Source of the DNA: Bacteroidota bacterium
Lineage (GTDB): Bacteria > Bacteroidota > Bacteroidia > NS11-12g > UBA9320
Length of the DNA stretch: 64,000 nucleotides
Assembly (NCBI GenBank): GCA_002746305.1
Contig: NVWV01000002.1
Span: forward strand, 107,737 to 171,736
Direction: 5' to 3'
The notes under the pieces are model-generated. The model did not search any database. It was not told the DNA's origin and saw nothing but the letters and a program-made list of their open reading frames with translations. This document shows, in pieces, positions 43,574 to 52,436 of this stretch (positions are counted from its first letter, which is position 1; each line of letters starts with the position of its first letter). The position numbers and the translations under genes are program-made.

Positions 43574-44158
43574 ATGTCACAAGAACTGTTCAAACATCTA
43601 AACAAGTATGTAGAAGTCAGTGAAATAGACTTTAAAAAAATCTTGTCATTCTTTGATTCACGCAGTTTTAGTAAAAAAGAAATTATAGTCGAAGCTGGAA
43701 GCAAATGTGATTTAAATCACTTTGTAGTACAAGGATGTATTCATATGTTTTTTATTGATGACAAGGGGACAGAGCGAACAATTCAAATTGCAATTGAAAA
43801 TTGGTGGATGACTGATTTCTTGGCGTATCACAATCGAGGTGAAACAGATTTTTACATTCGAGCTATTGAAAATACTCAAATTCTTTCCATTACGCATGAG
43901 AAGCAGGAACAGCTATTAAACCAATTCCCGAAAATTGAAAAGTATTTTAGGACTATATATCAAATTTCATATGGAGCTTCTTTAATGAAAATAAAGTACT
44001 TGTATGACTTGTCAAAAGAGGAAATCTACTTCCATTTTACCGAGCAATTCCCTGAGTTTGCACAAAGAGTACCTCAATATCTAATTGCCTCGTTTTTAGG
44101 ACTTACACCTGAATATGTAAGCGAAATAAGAAAAAAGAACGTTCTTAAACCAGTTTAA
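43574..44158 (+). CDS. Crp/Fnr family transcriptional regulator
   Basis: The protein has 194 residues. A cyclic-nucleotide-binding-like beta barrel (about 20-115, FSKKEIIVEAGSKCDLNHFVVQGCIHMFF) is joined by a long helix to a compact HTH (QYLIASFLGLTPEYVSEIRKK). The Arg/Ser pair needed for cAMP binding is not evident and there is no iron-sulfur Cys set, as in most Bacteroidota members. It precedes genes for an AhpD-like protein and a DoxX protein, a pairing seen often in the phylum, so it may control them. Confidence 0.87.
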   Translation: MSQELFKHLNKYVEVSEIDFKKILSFFDSRSFSKKEIIVEAGSKCDLNHFVVQGCIHMFFIDDKGTERTIQIAIENWWMTDFLAYHNRGETDFYIRAIENTQILSITHEKQEQLLNQFPKIEKYFRTIYQISYGASLMKIKYLYDLSKEEIYFHFTEQFPEFAQRVPQYLIASFLGLTPEYVSEIRKKNVLKPV

Positions 44159-44180
44159 GTTTTTTCATTATTACCTCTGA

Positions 44181-44188
44181 TAGTTTTG
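44181..44188 (+). promoter_or_regulatory. -7 promoter element (TAGTTTTG)
   Basis: TAnnTTTG match 29 nt before the ATG of the AhpD-like gene; no clear -33 element. It suggests separate transcription from the Crp gene. Confidence 0.5.
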
Positions 44189-44217
44189 CATCAAACAAAA
44201 TTAAAAGAACCAAAAAA

Positions 44218-44664
44218 ATGGAAAAACGAGTTCAAATAGAGGTGGCTGAGCCTGCAGCATACAATGGCATGATGGCGTTGGAAAAGTATTTACATGAAAG
44301 TCATCTAAACAAGTCACACTTAGACCTAGTTAAAATTAGAGCTTCACAACTCAACAGATGTGCTTATTGCATAGATATGCATACAAAAAACGCACTGAAA
44401 AATGGAGAGGATATACAAAGGATTTTTATGCTCAACGCTTGGCGTGAAACTGGTTTATTTACGGAAGAAGAAAAAATAATCCTTCAAATTACCGAAGAAG
44501 TTACGCTAATTCATATTGCTGGACTAGCCTCAGAAACATATCAAAAGGCAATAGAGATATTAGGTGAAAATACTTTTTCACAGATAATAATGGCTATAAC
44601 TACCATAAATGCATGGAACAGAATCGCAGTAAGTACCCATAAACCGATATCCGGAGGATTATGA
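44218..44664 (+). CDS. Carboxymuconolactone decarboxylase / AhpD-like protein
   Basis: The protein has 148 residues. The redox motif is Cys48-x-x-Cys51 in NRCAYCIDMHTKNAL with the partner His55, the hallmark of AhpD-type peroxidase-associated disulfide reductases rather than true decarboxylases. Members are small all-helical oligomers often linked to oxidative stress. Its stop overlaps the DoxX start by 4 bp (ATGA), so the pair is co-translated. Confidence 0.88.
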   Translation: MEKRVQIEVAEPAAYNGMMALEKYLHESHLNKSHLDLVKIRASQLNRCAYCIDMHTKNALKNGEDIQRIFMLNAWRETGLFTEEEKIILQITEEVTLIHIAGLASETYQKAIEILGENTFSQIIMAITTINAWNRIAVSTHKPISGGL

Positions 44665-45095
44665 AACAAAAAGTAATCAAACTCTTTCTTCGGCTGGCTA
44701 TTTCAATTGGTTTTTTATCCGCTGTAGCGGACAGGTTTGGATTATGGAGTCCAGATATTTCTGTTTGGGGAAACTGGAGTAATTTTCTGGGATATACTCA
44801 AGTCATAAATCCTTGGTTTCCAAATTCCATGATTTCAATAGTTGGAGTCATCGCAACTTCGGCTGAAATTGTTTTTGCCTTGTGCTTAATAGTTGGATTT
44901 AAGACAGAAATATTTGCCAAATTAAGCGGCTTTCTGTTATTGATTTTTGCTTTAGCAATGACTTTTTCGACTGGAATTAAAGGGGCACTTGATTTTTCTG
45001 TGTTTACCGCTTCAATCGGGGCTTTTGCTTTAAGCCAAATGACCGAAAAATACCTGGAATTGGATGGGTATTTGGGCGTAAAACTAATGAAATAG
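44661..45095 (+). CDS. DoxX family membrane protein
   Basis: The protein has 144 residues with four hydrophobic helices (LFLRLAISIGFLSAVADRF at the start, then IVGVIATSAEIVFALCLIVGF, LSGFLLLIFALAMTF and a last one). It fits the DoxX/DoxD-like group, whose members are small integral membrane proteins tied to quinone or thiol redox in other bacteria. Coupled with the AhpD-like protein, it likely acts in the same redox process. Confidence 0.8.
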   Translation: MKQKVIKLFLRLAISIGFLSAVADRFGLWSPDISVWGNWSNFLGYTQVINPWFPNSMISIVGVIATSAEIVFALCLIVGFKTEIFAKLSGFLLLIFALAMTFSTGIKGALDFSVFTASIGAFALSQMTEKYLELDGYLGVKLMK

Positions 45096-45100
45096 TGACT

Positions 45101-46453
45101 TTAGTCTACGTAGACATTTAGAATTCCTTTCTTTTTGGAGAAATGTTCTAAGTACAAGGTTGTGTTATCCATTTGAAAGAAGTTGTAGCTTTTATCCATT
45201 CGTTGAAGTCTGGTCTCATTAGCTGCAAGTTTCAATAAGGTATTAGTCATTTCACTAAAGACATCCTGTTTAGGAGATAAATATAGAAAGGGGTCCGTAG
45301 CAACTGATGACCATTGATCACCCATTACTCTAATGTGGTTTTTTCTGCCAGCATCCCTTAAACCCGTTCGGTCATATTCCATAAAATGAAACTCATCGTT
45401 TCCTCCTTTGGCCATTCCAATGTCTCCATTTGGAGTAAGGTAAACGAAGTACTTATGTCCATAAATAACACCCTGGAGCTCGTTTAAATTGATAATAATA
45501 CCGCCATTTTCATCCTCTTTTAGTTCAATGACCGTTGGTTTTTTTATTACATCAACAGGAACGATATGATCTAAGTATTGAAACGGTATTTCGCTGAAAT
45601 ACTCAAGAGATAGGTCTTCATTGAATTTAGCTACCCAAAAACCAATAAAATTATCACCAACCTTTGCTGTAGGATATTTATTTTTAAAGGCCATATCCAG
45701 TTTGCCCACCAAATAGAAACCTGTAGATGATTGAAACATTCCAAATACACCTCTATCTACACTACTTGAATAGGTAAAGCTCGTATATGCTAACTCAAGA
45801 TCTATGACCTTCTGTAATGTATCCCCTGTATTCAGATTATACTTGGATAAATACAAATGCATTAGGCCGTGATTGGGTTCTAACTTTCGAGCATACGAAT
45901 ACACATTACTGTTTTTTGTATAGCCAACTTTATAGCTGGTGGCCATATAGTTGGGAGGCAAGTCAAGTATTTTTGTTACATCAAGACTTCCGTCTTCATT
46001 AAGTTTATGCTTCAAAAGACTTCCATCTTGAGTACCAATCATACTGATGGTTTCGTTCTCAATTCCCCATACTTTGGGATTTTCACCTGTAGCAAGTTGA
46101 ACAGAATATTCTTTTTGTATTTCTCCTGAAGAAATATTCAATTGTTTTATTAGCGTTTTGGTAGTTAACTGTTGAATGATGTATAAATACTGACTATCTC
46201 CCAAAAGTTGTATTTGATTGAAATTGTAGCCACCTAAACTCGCAACAGTAAAAATGGTCTCCCAATTTTGTTTCCCTTCTTCAGATAGTGCTAATAGTTT
46301 GACTTTATTTCGTTCCGAACGTGTAAGTAAGAATATTTGATTTTCTATTTTTCGAGTTCCCAATAGTAAAACATCTTCAATTTTAGATGTTAGTTCTTGG
46401 CCCACTACGGAGATTGCCAAGGAAACACAAAGTAGTATAGTAGTAATTCGCAT
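45101..46453 (-). CDS. Exported protein of unknown function
   Basis: The protein has 450 residues. A signal peptide (SVVGQ) is followed by beta-rich sequence with recurring hydrophobic pairs, such as KLLALSEEGKQNWE, YLYIIQQLTTKTLI and HKYFVYLTPNGDIG, suggesting a propeller, but no family is recognised. No sorting domain is visible at the C-terminus. An in-frame start 36 codons upstream is rejected because the -7 box lies within that extension. Confidence 0.65.
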   Translation of the reverse strand: MRITTILLCVSLAISVVGQELTSKIEDVLLLGTRKIENQIFLLTRSERNKVKLLALSEEGKQNWETIFTVASLGGYNFNQIQLLGDSQYLYIIQQLTTKTLIKQLNISSGEIQKEYSVQLATGENPKVWGIENETISMIGTQDGSLLKHKLNEDGSLDVTKILDLPPNYMATSYKVGYTKNSNVYSYARKLEPNHGLMHLYLSKYNLNTGDTLQKVIDLELAYTSFTYSSSVDRGVFGMFQSSTGFYLVGKLDMAFKNKYPTAKVGDNFIGFWVAKFNEDLSLEYFSEIPFQYLDHIVPVDVIKKPTVIELKEDENGGIIINLNELQGVIYGHKYFVYLTPNGDIGMAKGGNDEFHFMEYDRTGLRDAGRKNHIRVMGDQWSSVATDPFLYLSPKQDVFSEMTNTLLKLAANETRLQRMDKSYNFFQMDNTTLYLEHFSKKKGILNVYVD

Positions 46454-46462
46454 TAGTAAATA

Positions 46463-46470
46463 CAAAGTTA
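46463..46470 (-). promoter_or_regulatory. -7 promoter element (TAACTTTG) 9 nt from the start codon
   Basis: Read leftward this is a perfect TAnnTTTG match. TTTG at 46496-46493 is a possible -33 element, though the spacing of 22 bases is long. Confidence 0.5.
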
Positions 46471-46570
46471 GAAGATTTAATTTAGTAAAATCCAAATCAT
46501 TACGGGGTACGTAATTGCAACAAATGAAAGCTTTGAATTGATAAGTGGAAGTATGACTCACGTAAATAAA

Positions 46571-46600
46571 TTGAATTAGCAGTTTTGCTAATTACATTTA
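46571..46600 (+). promoter_or_regulatory. Candidate promoter of the small RNA (TTG-N19-TACATTTA)
   Basis: TTG at 46571-46573 and TACATTTA at 46593-46600 fit the Bacteroidota promoter except for the last base. There is no rightward protein gene downstream, only the hairpin-rich stretch to 46703. Confidence 0.4.
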
Positions 46601-46605
46601 TGTGA

Positions 46606-46703
46606 CAAAAGAAGTCCGTTTACTTTTACATCGTTTAACCACATGCGTTGTGGTCTTAGAATAACTATAGGAGTGCAGGGAAACCTGTACTCCTTCTTTA
46701 TTT
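46606..46703 (+). ncRNA. Candidate small non-coding RNA, about 100 nt
   Basis: This stretch lies between two leftward genes, has a promoter-like sequence at its left and a strong rightward intrinsic terminator at its right, and contains no open frame. A 6-bp hairpin ACCACA / TGTGGT (46638-46643 with 46649-46654, loop TGCGT) precedes the terminator stem. The ends are estimates. It might belong to a known Bacteroidota RNA such as Flavo-1, but I cannot check this. If it is not an RNA gene, the terminator hairpin could serve the leftward protease gene, though its T-run faces the other way. Confidence 0.42.
46670..46703 (+). terminator. Strong intrinsic terminator with GAAA tetraloop
   Basis: GGAGTGCAGG pairs with CCTGTACTCC (10 bp, one G-U) around the loop GAAA and is followed by TTCTTTATTT. 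The T-run makes rightward termination most likely, yet no rightward gene precedes it, which supports the small RNA. Confidence 0.75.
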
Positions 46704-46709
46704 AAGGAA

Positions 46710-48134
46710 TTAATAGAAATTAAAACTCAAATATTGTTTTGAGCCATTTGCAGAAATCCCTTCAATTCGAATTTGTCCCTTTTGACCTTCTAGATAACCA
46801 ATAAGTTCAGTTACTGTATTAAACTGCTTGCCATTGACCTTCACAAAAATAAATCCATCTGAGATATTCATTTTTCTGATTTTACCATTGGTAATATTAC
46901 TAACTTTTATTCCTTGAAGAATACCATAAGCTTCTCGTTCTAGTTTGGATGCTAGTTCAAAATCTGCTCCCAATATTTCACTGGATTCACTAACTCTTGT
47001 AATAAGTTCAGTCGTTCCTTCAGAGTTTACAAGCTCTATGTTAACTTCCTTCTTTAGATTATCACGATATATCGTAAGTCTTGCTATATCACCAGGTCTT
47101 AAGTAGGCCAAACGTTCATCAAATGTAGATTTGGTATCTATATCCGTTCCATCCACTTTTATGATAACATCACCTGCTTCTAAGATCCCAGATGCTTTAT
47201 CATTGGTTCCTGTAATTCGTCTGACCAATACTCCATGTTCAGCTCCTAATTTTTCAGACATGTCACCATCTATATCCATCACCTCAACCCCTAAGAAACC
47301 ACGCTGAACTTGACCATATTTTTTTAAATCTTCAATGGTTTTTGCAACAATGTTGCTAGGAATAGCAAATCCATATCCAACATAACTGCCTGTTTTTGAA
47401 GCTATAGCAGTATTAACACCTACTAAATTACCCTCTAAGTCAACTAAAGCTCCACCGCTATTCCCTGGATTAATGGCAGCATCGGTCTGAATGAAGGATT
47501 CAATGGGAAACTGATTATTTACGATGTTAATATTTCTTCCTTTGGCGGAGACAATTCCTGCAGTAACTGTACTCGTTAAATTAAAGGGATTCCCAACCGC
47601 CAAAACCCATTGGCCAATTTCTACTTGGTCTGAATTAGTGAATTTAATTGGAGAAAGTCCATTGGTCTCAATTTTCAACAAGGCTAAGTCACTACTAGGG
47701 TCTGCACCTACTAATTTCGCTTTAAACGTTTTTTTTGAGTCACTCAGAACAACTTCAATTTTATCCGCATTTTTAATCACATGGTGATTCGTAATGATAT
47801 ATCCATCTTCACTTACAATAACGCCAGAACCCGTACTTGCCACTTTTCCTATTCTCCCAAAAGGGTCAAAGCCAAAACCCCAAAAAGATTGACGCTGATA
47901 TTCTGACTCCGTTTTTATAAAGACAACACTTGCTGTGCTATTCTTGGACGCTGTAATAAAACCATTTTCAAGTCCAGTCACACTGTTATTGCTAATCACT
48001 CGTACAGGTAATGTTTGGTTGACTACAGTGACGGGAGGATTTTTATCCGCAAAAAAAGTTTTATAACTATACGCTCCTATGATTGAAGCAAAAATGGATA
48101 CGCTAAAAATTAAGATTAATTGACCTTTCTTCAT
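46710..48134 (-). CDS. degQ: HtrA/Deg family periplasmic serine protease
   Basis: The protein has 474 residues. An N-terminal hydrophobic segment is an export signal or anchor. The trypsin-like domain has the full triad: His118 (IITNHHVI), Asp149 (SSDLALLKI) and Ser226 (NPGNSGGAL). Two PDZ domains follow (about 265-355, QRGFLGVEVMDIDGD and RPGDIARLTIYRDN; and a more diverged one at the end). It degrades or refolds misfolded envelope proteins, a fitting partner for heavy T9SS traffic. A GTG codon directly before the ATG is the less likely start. Confidence 0.92.
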   Translation of the reverse strand: MKKGQLILIFSVSIFASIIGAYSYKTFFADKNPPVTVVNQTLPVRVISNNSVTGLENGFITASKNSTASVVFIKTESEYQRQSFWGFGFDPFGRIGKVASTGSGVIVSEDGYIITNHHVIKNADKIEVVLSDSKKTFKAKLVGADPSSDLALLKIETNGLSPIKFTNSDQVEIGQWVLAVGNPFNLTSTVTAGIVSAKGRNINIVNNQFPIESFIQTDAAINPGNSGGALVDLEGNLVGVNTAIASKTGSYVGYGFAIPSNIVAKTIEDLKKYGQVQRGFLGVEVMDIDGDMSEKLGAEHGVLVRRITGTNDKASGILEAGDVIIKVDGTDIDTKSTFDERLAYLRPGDIARLTIYRDNLKKEVNIELVNSEGTTELITRVSESSEILGADFELASKLEREAYGILQGIKVSNITNGKIRKMNISDGFIFVKVNGKQFNTVTELIGYLEGQKGQIRIEGISANGSKQYLSFNFY

Positions 48135-48148
48135 CACTAAGATATTTG

Positions 48149-48156
48149 CAAAAGTA
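48149..48156 (-). promoter_or_regulatory. -7 promoter element (TACTTTTG) of the HtrA gene
   Basis: Leftward TAnnTTTG match with 14 nt before the ATG; no clear -33 element. Confidence 0.45.
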
Positions 48157-48178
48157 AACTGAATTTCACTTTACTTTT

Positions 48179-49267
48179 TTAACGTACTTCAGCCCTTACG
48201 AATACTGATTTTGTTGGATTTACAGGATCATTGGTGTAAATCATTATTCTTTTATTCTGACTTCCTTTTTTATACAATGAATCAAATTTGACAGCAACAG
48301 TAATTGTCTCACCAGGTGCTATGGTATTCTTTTCAGGAGAAAGAAGGGCACAACTACAATCAGTGTCAATCCTTAGTATTTCAAGATTAGATTTTCCGGC
48401 ATTTGAGATATTAATTGACTTGGTTTTTTTTTCACCGCTTCCCATTGAGCCCATATTTATTTCCGTTTTGTCTAGAATCAACTTGGGAGACTTCTTGAGG
48501 TGCTTTCGTTTTAGTTTTCTGTAATCATGATAATAGGTGACACCAAATGCTATCTCCTTTGTGGAGTAGAACTTATCTGTGGTTTTTAACTTAAGTATGC
48601 CACTGTAGTAGCCTATAGTATCAACTTGTCCGACATCAATGGTTAACCTAATTTTTTTTGTTTCTCCAGGTTTAAGAATAATAGGTAGGTTAGTACCTAT
48701 GATGATAGGTGTTGGAGATACAAATTCCTTAATAACAATGTCATTGTAACCGTCATTGGTCATGGATATGGAATCTTGAAACAAATCCTGCTTGTACTTA
48801 TTTCCCCAATCTAACTTAGCTTTACTGGTTAGTAAATACCCAAATTCACCTTTATAGTATTGGCCTGCTACTCTATTTTGTTGGGAAGATATTTCTGCAG
48901 AAAAATTTAGTTTTATTTCATAAGCATCACTAAAATTACCCCGAACATAAATCCATTTATCCACTTTACCTCTTATTCCTTTAGGATTAAATTCAACGGT
49001 AATGAAACCTGTTTCCCCAGGAGCGAAGACCTTTGAGCTTGCTCTTGGTTTTGTACAACCACAGGCGGCATCCATGTTTAAAATCTTAAAGACCTTACTA
49101 CCATTATTGGTAAATTCATACTTGGTGGTAACGATACCACCTTCAACATATATGGATCCCAAATCAATTGATTTTTTCTTAAATTCAATATCCTTGATAG
49201 ATACTTGACCATAAGAAGTAGCCAAATGTGCTACAAAATAGAATGCAAAAAGTAAGTGCTTATACAT
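48179..49267 (-). CDS. Exported DUF1573 protein, two copies
   Basis: The protein has 362 residues. A signal peptide (TSYGQ) precedes two DUF1573 Ig-like modules, each with its characteristic Cys: NMDAACGCTKPR near residue 70 and RIDTDCSCALLS near 310. The pattern of FTNNGSKVFKIL and APGETGFITVEF is typical. Function is not established; these modules often occur in large surface proteins of the phylum. The ORF stays open 26 codons further upstream, toward ruvB, but the signal peptide fixes the start. Confidence 0.85.
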   Translation of the reverse strand: MYKHLLFAFYFVAHLATSYGQVSIKDIEFKKKSIDLGSIYVEGGIVTTKYEFTNNGSKVFKILNMDAACGCTKPRASSKVFAPGETGFITVEFNPKGIRGKVDKWIYVRGNFSDAYEIKLNFSAEISSQQNRVAGQYYKGEFGYLLTSKAKLDWGNKYKQDLFQDSISMTNDGYNDIVIKEFVSPTPIIIGTNLPIILKPGETKKIRLTIDVGQVDTIGYYSGILKLKTTDKFYSTKEIAFGVTYYHDYRKLKRKHLKKSPKLILDKTEINMGSMGSGEKKTKSINISNAGKSNLEILRIDTDCSCALLSPEKNTIAPGETITVAVKFDSLYKKGSQNKRIMIYTNDPVNPTKSVFVRAEVR

Positions 49268-49374
49268 ATGTTTATTCGAAGAAACGCTCTTCGTAGTTAT
49301 AATAATTATAGGATAGATGAAATGTGTATAAAAAACGTTGCCCACGTTTCAAATACAATATTTACTTTCGCTCG

Positions 49375-50403
49375 GTGAGCAATGAGATATTAGATGGTAC
49401 TGGTGACGGGTTTTCTGACCAAGAAAAGGAAATAGAAAAAGTATTAAGACCTATCTCCTTTGATGATTTTGCAGGTCAAGACCAAATTCTTGATAACTTG
49501 AAAATATTTGTTGAAGCGGCGAATCAACGTAATGAAGCCTTGGACCATGTTTTACTTCATGGACCTCCAGGGCTAGGTAAGACTACATTGGCTAATATTA
49601 TAGCAAATGAATTGAATAGCAGCATCAAGATAACTAGTGGCCCTGTGCTGGAAAAACCTGGAGACCTTGCAGGTTTACTGACCAATCTTGAGGAGGGTGA
49701 CGTTTTGTTTATTGATGAAATTCACCGTCTAAGCCCTGTAATAGAGGAATATCTGTATTCTGCTATGGAAGACTATAAAATAGATATTGTATTGGATACT
49801 GGGCCTAATGCTCGATCTGTGCAGATTGGGATTAGTCCTTTTACGTTAATTGGAGCAACAACTCGGAGCGGACTTCTTACTGCTCCTCTAAGAGCTCGAT
49901 TTGGTATAACCTCTAGACTCGAGTATTACGACGCATCTCTTCTAGCAGAAATTGTACAAAGATCTTCTTCCATATTAAATATGGCTATTGATCATAAAGC
50001 AGCGACAGAAATTGCTGGAAGAAGTAGGGGTACTCCTAGGGTTGCAAACGCTCTGCTCCGAAGAACTAGAGATTTTGCTCAAATAAAGGGTGATGGTGCA
50101 ATCGATCTTAAAATTGCTAAAATTGCTTTAGATGCACTCAATGTAGATGCACGGGGGTTAGATGAAATGGATAATCGGATTCTTGCTGCAATCATCGACA
50201 AGTTTAAAGGAGGTCCAGTAGGTATTAGCACCATCGCAACTGCAGTTAGTGAGGAGGCAGGAACTATAGAGGAGGTCTATGAGCCTTTTCTTATAAAAGA
50301 AGGTTTCTTACAACGTACTGCAAGGGGGAGAGAAGCTACCGAGCTTGCATATACGCATTTAGGGCGATCAATGATCAAGGGAAATGATCCGCAACTATTC
50401 TAA
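49375..50403 (+). CDS. ruvB: Holliday junction branch-migration helicase RuvB
   Basis: The protein has 342 residues, the usual size. Walker A is [20 protein letters not shown], Walker [12 protein letters not shown], sensor I in [19 protein letters not shown], and a winged helix ends the protein ([20 protein letters not shown]). It drives branch migration with RuvA. The longer upstream frame is not RuvB-like. A GTG giving [19 protein letters not shown] matches the family N-terminus. queG follows two bases after the stop. Confidence 0.95.
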   Translation: MSNEILDGTGDGFSDQEKEIEKVLRPISFDDFAGQDQILDNLKIFVEAANQRNEALDHVLLHGPPGLGKTTLANIIANELNSSIKITSGPVLEKPGDLAGLLTNLEEGDVLFIDEIHRLSPVIEEYLYSAMEDYKIDIVLDTGPNARSVQIGISPFTLIGATTRSGLLTAPLRARFGITSRLEYYDASLLAEIVQRSSSILNMAIDHKAATEIAGRSRGTPRVANALLRRTRDFAQIKGDGAIDLKIAKIALDALNVDARGLDEMDNRILAAIIDKFKGGPVGISTIATAVSEEAGTIEEVYEPFLIKEGFLQRTARGREATELAYTHLGRSMIKGNDPQLF

Positions 50404-50405
50404 AA

Positions 50406-51341
50406 ATGAATACGTCTGCGTTTTCAAATGCACTAAAAGTAAAGCAAATCGCAGCCAAACTTGAATTTGATTTTTGTGGAATAAGTAAGTCTGAAAGATT
50501 GGATGAACAGGCTGTTCACCTTGAAGAATGGTTGAACCGTGGATATCACGGAAAAATGAAGTGGATGGAAAATCACTTTGAAAAAAGGGTGGACCCTACA
50601 AAATTAGTAGAAGGTAGTAAGTCTGTGGTTTCCCTACTCTTTAACTACTACCCTGACAAGAACTATGATGATGCCAAAATCAAAATTTCTAAATATGCTT
50701 ACGGAGCTGATTACCACCATATAATAAAGGATAAACTTAAGGTATTTTTAGAAGAAATAAACACACAAATAGGTGAGGTGCATGGTAGAGTTTTTGTTGA
50801 CTCTGCACCTGTTTTGGATAGAACTTGGGCTGAGAAAAGTGGTCTCGGCTGGATTGGGAAGAATAGTCTTCTTATAACCAAACAGAAAGGTAGCTTTTAT
50901 TTTATTGCTGAGCTTATATTGGATATTGAACTTGCAGTCGATTCACCTACAACAGATCATTGTGGCTCATGCACTGCTTGCATAGATGCCTGTCCTACTG
51001 AGGCTATCGTAGCAGATAAAGTAATAGATGGTACCAAATGTATATCCTACCTTACAATTGAATTGAAAGAGAATATACCTGCATCTTTTAAGAACCAAAT
51101 GGAAGGTTGGGCGTTTGGTTGTGATATCTGCCAAGATGTATGCCCTTGGAATCGGTTTTCGAGTTCACATTCCATTCCTGAGCTTAAAGAACATACAGGT
51201 TTAGCTGGACTTCATAAATCGGAATGGCAAGAACTGACAGAAGATGTTTTTAGGGATGTATTTAAAAAATCAGCAGTCAAACGTGCTGGATTTATGAAAC
51301 TTAGAGAGAATATAGAATTTTGCCATACAGAGGATTCATGA
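50406..51341 (+). CDS. queG: Epoxyqueuosine reductase QueG
   Basis: The protein has 311 residues. The cobalamin-binding part holds SAPVLDRTWAEKSGLGWIGKN; two [4Fe-4S] motifs follow, CGSCTACIDACPTEAI and GCDICQDVCPWN. It reduces epoxyqueuosine to queuosine at the wobble position of tRNA. The start is an ATG two bases after ruvB, so the two are co-transcribed. Length and motifs are complete. The next ORF continues in the same frame after a single TGA. Confidence 0.95.
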   Translation: MNTSAFSNALKVKQIAAKLEFDFCGISKSERLDEQAVHLEEWLNRGYHGKMKWMENHFEKRVDPTKLVEGSKSVVSLLFNYYPDKNYDDAKIKISKYAYGADYHHIIKDKLKVFLEEINTQIGEVHGRVFVDSAPVLDRTWAEKSGLGWIGKNSLLITKQKGSFYFIAELILDIELAVDSPTTDHCGSCTACIDACPTEAIVADKVIDGTKCISYLTIELKENIPASFKNQMEGWAFGCDICQDVCPWNRFSSSHSIPELKEHTGLAGLHKSEWQELTEDVFRDVFKKSAVKRAGFMKLRENIEFCHTEDS

Positions 51342-51359
51342 ACTAAAACAAGAGTACTT

Positions 51360-51776
51360 TTGGAAGAAGCAACGTTAAATATCATTCAACCACGGCCTAT
51401 TGGATTCAAGGAACAAAGACTAGCATCTCTAAAAACAGATATTATTAAGGAACTTTATCAGACATCAGCCCAAAACTTAAAGACGAAAGATGATGAAATT
51501 ACTTTTCTTGAAAATGAGATTCATAAGCTTAGCGGAGGTCAATTGGCTTCTAGGCAAATAATTCAATTGGCCCATAGTCAATTTGACATTGATCAACTGG
51601 CTGTGGATGTTTTAATATATAGTAATAATAAAATAAAGGACACCATACCTACTGCTATTGTAGATTGGAAAGATGGCATTTCAAAGCTAGAAAAGGATCG
51701 TCAAGCAAGTAAATTAGAGGCTTTACTTAAAATTCAACTGAATAGCGAAAAGTTAAAACTAATTGAAATCAAATAA
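51360..51776 (+). CDS. Hypothetical protein with coiled-coil segment
   Basis: The protein has 138 residues. A charged helical stretch (about 22-58, LKTDIIKELYQTSAQNLKTK and DDEITFLENEIHKLSG) is probably coiled coil, followed by a globular end with DTIPTAIVDWKDGISKLEK. I recall the ending from Bacteroidota proteins that have an N-terminal membrane helix, but no such helix is present here. A TTG is the only reasonable start. It sits 18 bp after queG and overlaps the next gene's longer frame. Confidence 0.6.
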   Translation: MEEATLNIIQPRPIGFKEQRLASLKTDIIKELYQTSAQNLKTKDDEITFLENEIHKLSGGQLASRQIIQLAHSQFDIDQLAVDVLIYSNNKIKDTIPTAIVDWKDGISKLEKDRQASKLEALLKIQLNSEKLKLIEIK

Positions 51777-51807
51777 GGCATATATTTTGTTCGTTCACTC
51801 ATACAAT

Positions 51808-52374
51808 ATGGCACGTTTCATAACAATACTATTTATACTTATAAGTTCAGTTTCTGTCTATTCCCAAAGTCCTTCGGATTTAATAGACCCACAGAGTTTT
51901 AATCATAAGCTATTTGAGAAAACATTGCATTCTAAAATTAATGCATATCGTAAACAAAATGGTTTACGTCCTTTAATTCATAATTCTATCATTTACAAAG
52001 TTGCAAATGATCAAAATATTTACCTGAAAACTAAAAAGGAAATTACCCATACTCAGCCTGTTAGCGGGAAGCATACTGTACAAGATAGGTTAGCTTATCA
52101 TTTAAAAGTATCACGTTACTCAGTTGCGGAGAACATTGCCCGAACTTTTGTTCTAAAACCAACTTTGAACTATTTGAGAAATGGTTCAACAAAATCCTCC
52201 GTTGCTAAGACGTATGATGAAGCTGCTGATTATATGCTCAATGCTTGGATACAAAGTGAGTTTCACAATACCAATATTTTGAATAAAGAATTTCAGCTAA
52301 GTGGAATTGCATCTTATTTCAACCCAAAGAACATGTCATTAACAGCGGTCCATGTATTTGCTAAAATAGGATAG
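51808..52374 (+). CDS. Secreted CAP (SCP/PR-1) domain protein
   Basis: The protein has 188 residues. A signal peptide (SVYSQ) is followed by a bacterial CAP domain: KTLHSKINAYRKQNGLRPL, HTQP with the first site His, VAENIAR, and a terminal ADYMLNAWIQSEFHNTNILN and SGIASYF. The His/Glu residues of the CAP cavity look kept. Bacterial members are of unknown function, often metal-dependent. In-frame sequence 15 codons upstream of the ATG is not signal-like and is left out. Confidence 0.85.
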   Translation: MARFITILFILISSVSVYSQSPSDLIDPQSFNHKLFEKTLHSKINAYRKQNGLRPLIHNSIIYKVANDQNIYLKTKKEITHTQPVSGKHTVQDRLAYHLKVSRYSVAENIARTFVLKPTLNYLRNGSTKSSVAKTYDEAADYMLNAWIQSEFHNTNILNKEFQLSGIASYFNPKNMSLTAVHVFAKIG

Positions 52375-52387
52375 GAGTGGGGATAAG

Positions 52388-52419
52388 ACAAAAAAAAACC
52401 GCCTATTTCTAGACGGTTT
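52388..52419 (-). terminator. Intrinsic terminator of the SlyD-like gene
   Basis: Read leftward, AAACCGTCTA pairs with TAGGCGGTTT (10 bp, one G-U) around a GAAA loop, then a run of T. It has the same GAAA-loop design as the terminator at 46670. It may also stop the rightward CAP gene less efficiently. Confidence 0.85.
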
Positions 52420-52436
52420 GAGAATTGCTTCTAAAA

